A stretch of DNA of 5,780 nucleotides from an uncultured Bacteroidota bacterium. Lineage in GTDB: Bacteria; Bacteroidota; Bacteroidia; Bacteroidales; 4484-276. The stretch is from the NCBI GenBank assembly GCA_903930725.1, contig CAIYZW010000709.1, positions 1 through 5,780 of the forward strand, in the 5' to 3' direction. Shown here one piece after another: positions 1-5,367 of the stretch (position 1 is the first letter of the stretch; every line of letters starts with the position of its first letter). Position numbers and translations under genes: made by a program. Below the pieces are notes generated by a model. That model made no database searches and was not told where the DNA came from. It saw nothing but the letters and a program-made list of their open reading frames with translations.

Positions 1-1377
1 AGTACTGTAAAGGCTGAACATGGATTCGGCGGGCTGGCCGGCAACCCATTTTGGTCCGTCACCTATCGAAACAGGTGAAATTCCTTTAAGTGAAGGCTTG
101 TTGTAGTCATCCATCTTCCTGACGCCTTCGTAGCCGATAATTCCGTTTGTAAGATTTTTCATTTCGGGCAACCATTGGTGCGTGCTGTCAACCTGGTCGG
201 GATAGAAAAGGCGTGACGCATTTACTGCATTCAGCATGTATTTTCCGATTGCTTCGGCGTATTGCGGCTCATATTTTACCATCGGAACCAATGGCCAGGC
301 CATGGCCACAGAGTTCATAAAAAAGGCATACCCTCCCCCATCGGTAATACTTCCCTGAAGGCCTGAAACATCGTAGTCGCCCCATTTTTCGGCAATCACA
401 CCCCAGCCATACCGGCCTTCTTTTGCCTGGCAGCCATCGAAGGTCCAGTTTAAAAGTTTTGTAACATCATAATTGGTTCCCTGTTCTGCGTTCAAGCGGG
501 CGGCGGTGTATGCCCCAAAAGGCAGAAGAATTTCGTAAAACCTGCTCTCGGTCTGACTGAGCAAAGCTTCGGTTGCACTTTTTGCGCCTTTGAGGTAGCG
601 GGCATCACCAAATTTATCGTAGGCCGAAAGCAAAACCCAGGCCTGTCCACCCGCAACATCCTGTTGCAAGGGCACATTGTTGCATACACCCTTCATTTGG
701 GCATAATCAAAATAAGAAAAATCATAGTTACCGGCGAGCACCGAATCGGCTTTATAAAACTGGTCAGCGACCGTGCGCAGGATAAACTCGGTATTTTCAA
801 CATCAGGATAAAGCGCAGCAACGCCATAATAAAGCACATTCGGATAAACATCGTACCACCAGTCGCGACCATAGCCGCCGCCAGCCATTGCAACCGCCGG
901 GTTTGTGTTATTCATCACGATATTCCACTTTGTATCGCTGTTGAAATAATTCTGAGCCATTCTTACAAAATTGTAGCCGTGCTGGTTGGTCTTATCAACA
1001 CCCAGCAAACCGGCGCTTACCAGCGAATTGAGCGAAGTAAGCGCTTCGTGAAATTCGCCGTTATTGTTTTTTGGTCCCTGGCGCACATCACCAATTACGG
1101 TGTAAAGGCCAAAGGTTACCTGGTCGAAATTACGGCGGGCGCTGTCGAGCCAGATGAGCGGGCCATAAGTGGCCGTACTGTTAAAATTGAAGGCAAGGCT
1201 GTCGAACTGAAGGGCTTTCGTTTTCCAGTCAATTATTATATACGGCGCTGGCATATCAGGCATCTGTCCGATGCGGGCGATGGCCGTTTGCTCAACCGGT
1301 GTGCCTGTATTGTTTTCGCATGAAAACATGGTTAGCATCGCCGCAAATATCAAAACCAAGAAACTTGCTTTTTTCAT
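1..1377 (-). CDS. Secreted lipoprotein of unrecognised family, possible glycan-degrading enzyme (C-terminus cut by window edge)
   Basis: The frame is open from the ATG at 1377 to base 1, giving 459 codons with no stop, so the C-terminus is missing. Residues 1-20 form a lipoprotein signal: MKK, a hydrophobic stretch, then MFSC with Cys20 as the likely lipidated residue. This predicts membrane anchoring outside the cytoplasm. The mature part is rich in Trp, Tyr and Gly. Notable motifs are GGGYGRDWWYD (167-177 region), YGWGVIAEKWGDYD (323-336) and TDGGGY (345-350). Their acids (Asp172, Asp176, Glu330, Asp334, Asp336, Asp346) are candidate catalytic residues. Each Gly-rich motif is followed by a helix-like stretch, which suits an (alpha/alpha) toroid like the six-hairpin glycosidases, but I do not recognise a named family. 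It is the third gene of an operon with a GH130 phosphorylase and an MFS carrier, so a hydrolase or lyase acting on the same glycan is a reasonable inference. A binding protein is the main alternative. Confidence 0.85.
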   Translation of the reverse strand, partial: MKKASFLVLIFAAMLTMFSCENNTGTPVEQTAIARIGQMPDMPAPYIIIDWKTKALQFDSLAFNFNSTATYGPLIWLDSARRNFDQVTFGLYTVIGDVRQGPKNNNGEFHEALTSLNSLVSAGLLGVDKTNQHGYNFVRMAQNYFNSDTKWNIVMNNTNPAVAMAGGGYGRDWWYDVYPNVLYYGVAALYPDVENTEFILRTVADQFYKADSVLAGNYDFSYFDYAQMKGVCNNVPLQQDVAGGQAWVLLSAYDKFGDARYLKGAKSATEALLSQTESRFYEILLPFGAYTAARLNAEQGTNYDVTKLLNWTFDGCQAKEGRYGWGVIAEKWGDYDVSGLQGSITDGGGYAFFMNSVAMAWPLVPMVKYEPQYAEAIGKYMLNAVNASRLFYPDQVDSTHQWLPEMKNLTNGIIGYEGVRKMDDYNKPSLKGISPVSIGDGPKWVAGQPAESMFSLYST

Positions 1378-2627
1378 TTTTCTTCCTGATAAGATTGTTT
1401 CATGATATTTTTAGCCAGCGGGATGGAAAGCATTTGCAACACGGCTACAATGATGAGCGAATATCTGAGGGCAAAAGTTTCGGAAACGTAAAAAGCCAGA
1501 AAAATAAACAACCCCAGGCCAATTACCCTGCCGGCATACAAGCCAAATTCGTGGTTAAGAATGTAAGCATATTTGTTGCGGTTTTCCCGCAGGGATACCA
1601 CGTCGATAACTTTCATCATGATGGGATAATAGGCCAGGTCGTGCAATGGCTGAAAGAAAACTTTGCACAGCACAAACACCATCACACCAATCATCGAAAG
1701 CTCGATGCCGTTGTAAATGGTTCCTATCAAAAAGAGTGTAATTCCAAATCCAAAAATGAGTATCCGGTGCTTTGGTTTGGCAAAACGACCCAGAAGATAA
1801 ATCAGAATTGCGGTCAATCCACCGCTGATTCCCTGAATGAGTCCCAATGACCCTTCCTGACCAACATATTTCATGATAAGCATGGCCGGGGCAGTAACCA
1901 AAAAACCCTGAACCAGACCTTTAAGCGCGGCAAGTAAAATCTGTTTATTCCACAACCTGTCGAAGCGGAAGTACAAAAAGTCTTTCTGGATTGGGTTTTC
2001 AAACTTACCGCGGGCCAGCGAAAAACAAGCCAGGATGGTAATTGCAAATACAATGAGTGTTACAACGCGGTAACCCATGTAAATATCAAAATCTATCCCC
2101 AGGAAATTCATCCCGTCAACCGAAACCAGCAAGGCGCCGATGGCGAGCGGTATCCCGATATTTGAAATGGTAAAGAAGAACGATTCAAGCCCGAAAAAGT
2201 AGTTGCGGTTTTCATCGGAGGTGGTATTCAGCGCCATCAGGTAGCGGTTTGTCCAGAAAAAACCAGATGCTGCGCCGATAAGCGTCCCCGAAACAATTAA
2301 TCCCGGAAGGGCAATGCCTTTTACAAACATCATCCCGACCATTGATAAACCACTCAGCAAAATTCCAAAACTATAAAGATGGGCTACTTTGAAATTCTTC
2401 AATAAAAAACCATTTGTAAGTGAAGTGATGATGATGCCGGTGTACATGGCCACCTGAAAAATGGCGACATAGCTGGTATCGGCAAAATAGCGCATGATGT
2501 AGGCAGCCATAAAAATCTCAACTACCGGCAATACCAAAGCGTACAGCATGTTGGTAATCAAAAGCACCCGCATATTGTGGGGCATCGAAAGGAAAAAACG
2601 GAACTCGGTAGTCAGTTTAGCTATCAT
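1374..2627 (-). CDS. MFS transporter, probable oligosaccharide importer of the inner membrane
   Basis: This 417-residue protein has about twelve hydrophobic segments separated by short loops, the usual size and layout of the major facilitator superfamily. A longer basic central loop (about residues 205-230) divides two six-helix halves. The segment around residues 127-152 (NRYLMALNT...NRNYFFGLESF) is of the type seen in MFS_1-like proteins next to carbohydrate genes, and a conserved-looking NKYAYILNHEFGLYAGRVIG stretch lies at about 351-370. The gene starts 12 nt after the GH130 stop and its TGA overlaps the ATG of the following lipoprotein, so the three are almost certainly co-transcribed. 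I infer that it brings the GH130 substrate, a beta-mannoside disaccharide or oligosaccharide, into the cytoplasm by proton or cation coupling. The sequence alone does not show the substrate. The start at 2627 has only a weak AAGGG element upstream; an internal Met at residue 15 is possible but would shorten the N-terminal cytoplasmic segment. Confidence 0.9.
   Translation of the reverse strand: MIAKLTTEFRFFLSMPHNMRVLLITNMLYALVLPVVEIFMAAYIMRYFADTSYVAIFQVAMYTGIIITSLTNGFLLKNFKVAHLYSFGILLSGLSMVGMMFVKGIALPGLIVSGTLIGAASGFFWTNRYLMALNTTSDENRNYFFGLESFFFTISNIGIPLAIGALLVSVDGMNFLGIDFDIYMGYRVVTLIVFAITILACFSLARGKFENPIQKDFLYFRFDRLWNKQILLAALKGLVQGFLVTAPAMLIMKYVGQEGSLGLIQGISGGLTAILIYLLGRFAKPKHRILIFGFGITLFLIGTIYNGIELSMIGVMVFVLCKVFFQPLHDLAYYPIMMKVIDVVSLRENRNKYAYILNHEFGLYAGRVIGLGLFIFLAFYVSETFALRYSLIIVAVLQMLSIPLAKNIMKQSYQEEK
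1381..1387 (-). promoter_or_regulatory. Ribosome binding site supporting the lipoprotein start
   Basis: On the minus strand this reads AGGAAGA, three A residues before the ATG at 1377. It lies inside the last codons of the upstream MFS gene. It supports the start that overlaps the MFS stop as ATGA, and suggests translational coupling of the two genes. Confidence 0.45.
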
Positions 2628-2629
2628 GC

Positions 2630-2640
2630 AGGGTAACCCT
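2630..2640. repeat. Short palindrome filling the GH130-MFS gap
   Basis: AGGGT-A-ACCCT is a 5-bp-arm palindrome spanning the last base of the GH130 stop codon and most of the 12-nt gap before the MFS start. On the transcribed strand it also holds the only Shine-Dalgarno-like bases (AAGGG) for the MFS gene, so a small hairpin could hide them. It could easily be chance. Confidence 0.3.
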
Positions 2641-3686
2641 TATTTTATGAGTGTTGAAAGTATTTCGGAAATCGAGAGTTGGGCGCCACAAATCACTTCG
2701 TCGCTGGCGCCGTAATACATAAAAATGGTGTCACCTTTAACATAATGGCCGTTTGTAAAAACCACATTTCCAAAAAAACCGGTTTGTTCGTAGGTTTCGA
2801 CAGGCTCCATGATAGGTTCATCGCTTCTGGCAAGTACTTTTGAAGGATCGTTGATGTCGAGCAACAATGCCCCGAGGCAATAACGGTGTTCGCTGTTGGC
2901 TCCGTGGTAAATTTCGAGCCAGCCTTTTTCGGTACGGATGGGAGCGCCACCGGCACCAACTCGTGCTGAATCCCAACTGCCGGGACGAACCGTTGCAATA
3001 CATTTATGCCTTCCCCAGTGAATGAGGTCGGGCGATTCGGCCAGCCAGATGTAGTTTCCGCCAAGTTCGGGACTGCTGGGACGGTGCAGTGCAAAATATT
3101 TCCCGTTTATCTTTTCTTCAAATAAGGCACAGTCTTTATTATGAGGTGGGAAAATCATTCCTTCACGCTCGAAATTCTTCCAGTCGTTGGTTCTGATAAG
3201 GCCAACGCCAACGCCAAACTCCGAAACTTCGGTAAACGAAAGGCTGAAACCATCTTCCATGGTGGCAACGCGGCAATCTTCGATACCAAAAGTTTCGAGT
3301 TCACCTTTTCCAAAAATGGGTGGATAACCTTCGGGTTCATAAAAATGCACGCCATCATCGCTGCAAACGAGCCGCAGGTATGAGAGTGTGGTTAGATAAT
3401 CCTTCTTTTTATAATTGATCACCCGTGGGTCGGACCCATCAAGGTCGGGATCGTTTTTATCGAAACTTAGAATCTCGATTGCTCCTTTACTATTATAAAC
3501 CGGGAAACTGATTTTGCCTTCAATCTGTTTAGGTCGTTCGGCAACCCTGAGGAGAAGCCAGGTTTTATTGTTAAACTCAAAAACGCCTGGATTGAGCAGG
3601 CACGTGATTTCCATTCCTTCGATGCCAGGTTTCAGATCGGCAGGCCGGAGCAGCGGGTTTTCGATAAATCGTTTTGCAATATCCAT
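2640..3686 (-). CDS. GH130 family beta-mannoside phosphorylase, possibly beta-1,2-specific
   Basis: GH130 enzymes split beta-mannosides with inorganic phosphate, giving alpha-mannose 1-phosphate and a shortened acceptor. This 348-residue protein has the usual length and no signal peptide, so it should act in the cytoplasm. Family landmarks in order are LLLRVAERP (44-52), GIEDCRV with Asp137 as the probable general acid, NKDCALFEEKINGKY (183-197), LHRP (His201, Arg202), a GW..IYHG element with His261, and YYGASD (324-329). By my recollection, Arg and His at the HRP and YHG positions bind phosphate in the phosphorylases and are lost in GH130 hydrolases. Their presence argues for phosphorolysis. 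The N-terminus (ENPLLRPADLKP, then LNPG and LLLRVAERP) recalls the beta-1,2-oligomannan phosphorylase group typified by Listeria Lin0857; this specificity is a tentative recollection. It is the first gene of the operon, with a promoter-like element 22 nt upstream. The start at 3686 has an A-rich leader typical of Bacteroidota. Confidence 0.93.
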   Translation of the reverse strand: MDIAKRFIENPLLRPADLKPGIEGMEITCLLNPGVFEFNNKTWLLLRVAERPKQIEGKISFPVYNSKGAIEILSFDKNDPDLDGSDPRVINYKKKDYLTTLSYLRLVCSDDGVHFYEPEGYPPIFGKGELETFGIEDCRVATMEDGFSLSFTEVSEFGVGVGLIRTNDWKNFEREGMIFPPHNKDCALFEEKINGKYFALHRPSSPELGGNYIWLAESPDLIHWGRHKCIATVRPGSWDSARVGAGGAPIRTEKGWLEIYHGANSEHRYCLGALLLDINDPSKVLARSDEPIMEPVETYEQTGFFGNVVFTNGHYVKGDTIFMYYGASDEVICGAQLSISEILSTLIK

Positions 3687-3708
3687 TTTGTTCAGTTTTA
3701 CGACATTG

Positions 3709-3716
3709 CAAAGCTA
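3709..3716 (-). promoter_or_regulatory. Predicted -7 promoter element of the GH130-MFS-lipoprotein operon
   Basis: On the minus strand this reads TAGCTTTG, an exact match to the Bacteroidota -7 consensus TAnnTTTG. It ends 22 nt before the GH130 ATG, which leaves a short leader. A clear TTTG -33 element is not visible at the usual spacing, which would fit a promoter that needs an activator such as the neighbouring regulator. Confidence 0.45.
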
Positions 3717-3725
3717 ATATCATGA

Positions 3726-3749
3726 AACCGAAAACCTGTCCGCTCGGTT
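3726..3749. promoter_or_regulatory. Inverted repeat upstream of the operon promoter, candidate operator
   Basis: AACCGA and TCGGTT form perfect 6-bp inverted arms separated by 12 nt, just upstream of the -7 element where an activator would bind. The minus strand also has a near-tandem GGTTTTC/GGTTTCA here. Either could be a regulator site, but six-base arms can arise by chance. Confidence 0.25.
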
Positions 3750-3777
3750 CCTGATCTTGTACGGCGGGTTACAAAAT

Positions 3778-3794
3778 TCGGCTGGATTCGCCGA
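3778..3794 (-). terminator. Weak hairpin between the ATPase gene and the operon
   Basis: TCGGC and GCCGA are 5-bp arms around a 7-nt loop. On the minus strand they are followed by ATTTTG. This could be a weak terminator for the ATPase transcript, about 90 nt past its stop, but the U-tract is poor. Confidence 0.2.
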
Positions 3795-3841
3795 TAGAAG
3801 CGAACAAGCATAAAAATACGCAAATTAATGGTGGCTAAAAT

Positions 3842-3856
3842 AAACGATTAACGTTT
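3842..3856 (-). terminator. Terminator-like small hairpin after the ATPase gene
   Basis: AAACG and CGTTT are 5-bp arms around a 5-nt loop, 29 nt after the ATPase stop. On the minus strand ATTTTAG follows. Position and orientation fit a terminator, but the stem is short and AT-rich. Confidence 0.25.
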
Positions 3857-3885
3857 GGAGATTGGATGGGAGCTGGTGGGATAAC

Positions 3886-5082
3886 TTAATACTGAAAACC
3901 AAACATCCATAATGGTATTTTCTTTTCAAATCCATACTCAATCTCATCTGCAACAACCCATGCGTTTTCAAGGTTGCTGATTTGTTTCATGGATTTGTTT
4001 TTACCTCCCACTTCAAAAATTAAAGTCTGATCAACTAAAAAATCTCCCTTTTCAGGAAGTTGAATAAGATGCGTGTGCTTTGTTTGGTTAAAGAAAAAAG
4101 TTTCTCTAATTGTACCTACATCTGCCATATTTGGAGCGAGAGCATACATCAGATTCGGGTTATTAAGGTATATTTTTTCAGGTTTTCCCAATGATTGAAC
4201 ACCGTGTGTTGAAGTGTGAAGCAGATTTAGGAGTTGTGCATTTTCGAGAAGATAAAAAAACTGGACAAGTGACAATCTTGACACCTCAATCATGACAGAC
4301 AGTTTGTGTGTATTGGGTTTAAAAGGAACTGATGTTGAAATTACTGAAAGCAATTTTTTCATTTTTTTTATGCTAATCAAGTCAATGTTTTTTGCTGCCG
4401 GAACATCCACTTCAAGAATCAGATTTATTGTATTTAAGAGTTTTTCAAGGTAAACAGCCTTTCCTTCGACAAAAAAGGGATAATAGCCAAAACGGAGGTA
4501 ATCCTGAAAAAATTCAAGTGGCCTGATTTTTTGCGTGATTATGTTTGATATTTCGCGGTGGTCGGATAAAATGGTTTGAAGATTAAAAGGTTCAAAAACA
4601 AATTCTTTATCCAGTTCCAGGTATTCTCTGAAAGATAAACCTGGCAATAAATAACTTACCACCCTTCGACTTAGATCAGCTTCACCTTTTAAAATTTCGA
4701 TAACCGAAGACCCCGTAAAAACAATATTCAAATCAAAATAGGTATCATAAACTTGCTTTATTTCAGTTGACCAGTTGTAATATTTATGAATCTCGTCCAG
4801 AAATAAAAACTTCCCCCCTTTTTTATAAAAGGTGTCTGCCAGTTCAAGTATTGTGTGTTGCGAAAAATAGGGGTGATTTACGTCAACGTACAAAATCAGG
4901 TTACCCGGTTGCTTAAATTGCTCTTTGATGTGCTGCAAAATGAGGGTTGTCTTTCCTGTACCTCTAGCTCCCAATAGCGATATCAACCGATTTGACCAAT
5001 CAATTTTTCCAAAAAGAAACCGTTTGTATTTCAGTGATATGCCCCGTAGCTTGATGTTAAAAATGTCGTAAAGCTGTTCCAT
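3886..5082 (-). CDS. AAA_14/DUF4143 ATPase (solitary ATP-binding protein)
   Basis: This 398-residue protein has the standard layout of the AAA_14 plus DUF4143 family. The Walker A motif is GARGTGKTT (38-46), Walker B is FLFLDEIH (92-99), a sensor-1-like VFTGSS lies at 121-126, and LSRR at 137-140 supplies possible arginine fingers. The C-terminal region (about 200-398) has the helical DUF4143 part. It ends with a PD-(D/E)XK-like element: Asp351, then FEVGGK with Glu357 and Lys361. The family is widespread in Bacteroidota and archaea, often in many solitary copies per genome, and its cellular role is not established. A nuclease-like fold is suggested by the C-terminal motif, but activity is not shown. 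The gene is clearly more AT-rich than its neighbours (14 G+C in 4321-4380 against 37 in 2941-3000). It sits alone between the regulator and the GH130 operon, which fits transfer or insertion. The frame is intact. The start has an A-rich leader and a promoter 19 nt upstream. Confidence 0.93.
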   Translation of the reverse strand: MEQLYDIFNIKLRGISLKYKRFLFGKIDWSNRLISLLGARGTGKTTLILQHIKEQFKQPGNLILYVDVNHPYFSQHTILELADTFYKKGGKFLFLDEIHKYYNWSTEIKQVYDTYFDLNIVFTGSSVIEILKGEADLSRRVVSYLLPGLSFREYLELDKEFVFEPFNLQTILSDHREISNIITQKIRPLEFFQDYLRFGYYPFFVEGKAVYLEKLLNTINLILEVDVPAAKNIDLISIKKMKKLLSVISTSVPFKPNTHKLSVMIEVSRLSLVQFFYLLENAQLLNLLHTSTHGVQSLGKPEKIYLNNPNLMYALAPNMADVGTIRETFFFNQTKHTHLIQLPEKGDFLVDQTLIFEVGGKNKSMKQISNLENAWVVADEIEYGFEKKIPLWMFGFQY

Positions 5083-5098
5083 AATCGTTTTATTTATT

Positions 5099-5123
5099 TT
5101 ACAAAAATAGTATTATTTTGTAA
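5099..5123. promoter_or_regulatory. Palindrome over the ATPase promoter
   Basis: TTACAAAA (5099-5106) and TTTTGTAA (5116-5123) are perfect 8-bp inverted arms with a 9-nt spacer. They cover the predicted -7 element, so a protein bound here would block transcription. TTTTGTAA occurs again at 5183-5190. Confidence 0.4.
5102..5109 (-). promoter_or_regulatory. Predicted -7 promoter element of the ATPase gene
   Basis: On the minus strand this reads TATTTTTG, an exact TAnnTTTG match ending 19 nt before the ATG. A TTTTC at 5132-5128 lies 18 nt upstream as an imperfect -33 element and falls inside the first direct-repeat copy. Confidence 0.45.
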
Positions 5124-5175
5124 TATAGAAAATACACTTTTCCCCAATATTTGTAATATAGAAAATACACTTTTC
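5117..5175. repeat. Two perfect 26-bp direct repeats upstream of the ATPase gene
   Basis: Copies at 5117-5142 and 5150-5175 are identical over 26 bases, with a period of 33 and a 7-nt spacer. Each begins TTTGTAATATAG and ends ACACTTTTC. The first copy overlaps the predicted -33 region. A perfect pair with a spacer suggests tandem binding sites or a recent duplication. Confidence 0.9.
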
Positions 5176-5222
5176 GTGGTTTTTTTGTAAAAAGTGTTTT
5201 CAAAATTATCAGCAAAAAGTGT
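5134..5222. repeat. Four ACACTTTT boxes, two direct and two inverted
   Basis: ACACTTTT occurs on the plus strand at 5134-5141 and 5167-5174 (within the 26-bp repeats). Its reverse complement AAAAGTGT occurs at 5190-5197 and 5215-5222. The second and third boxes form the core of an inverted repeat: left arm 5161-5174, right arm 5190-5201, 12 paired bases with a TA bulge in the left arm and a 15-nt loop. The layout, two boxes facing two, suggests a multi-site operator or the remains of a small palindromic element. Confidence 0.7.
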
Positions 5223-5311
5223 CAAGCTAAAGCAAGACTTGGAGTATCACAACCCTTTCGGGGGAAAATATCTGCTCCATCATAAAATGCTTTTTAGCAG
5301 CAAAAAGAATA

Positions 5312-5367
5312 TTTGTCTTTTGATACTTGTTTTTTGTGATTTGATAATTGTTTTTTGTGCTTTGTTT
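5312..5367. repeat. Eight tandem degenerate heptamers (NTTGNNN)
   Basis: Reading from 5312 in steps of seven, all eight consecutive units have TTG at positions 2-4; examples are TTTGTCT, TTTGATA, CTTGTTT and TTTGTGC. A three-unit block (5319-5339) recurs at 5340-5360 with 19 of 21 bases the same. The array ends exactly against the regulator's stop codon (5370-5368). On the transcribed strand it is A-rich, with CAA at every seventh base. Its function is unknown. Confidence 0.75.

Noticed and set aside
664..1323. Plus-strand open frame of 219 codons
   Set aside because: It lies wholly antisense to the lipoprotein gene, whose signal peptide, composition and continuous frame are convincing. The plus-strand product has no recognisable motif.
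1299..1850. Plus-strand open frame of 183 codons
   Set aside because: It is antisense to the MFS gene and the lipoprotein start. The product is Lys/Asn/His-rich and low in order, typical of a shadow frame.
2693..3717. Several short frames on both strands within the GH130 gene
   Set aside because: All overlap the GH130 gene, which carries ordered family motifs through its whole length.
5099..5223. CRISPR array
   Set aside because: There are only two 26-bp copies, the spacer is 7 nt, and no cas gene is nearby.
5290..5307. CTTTTT-AGCAGC-AAAAAG hairpin as terminator of the regulator
   Set aside because: The stem is almost all A-T and no U-tract follows on the minus strand, so it does not meet a reasonable terminator standard.
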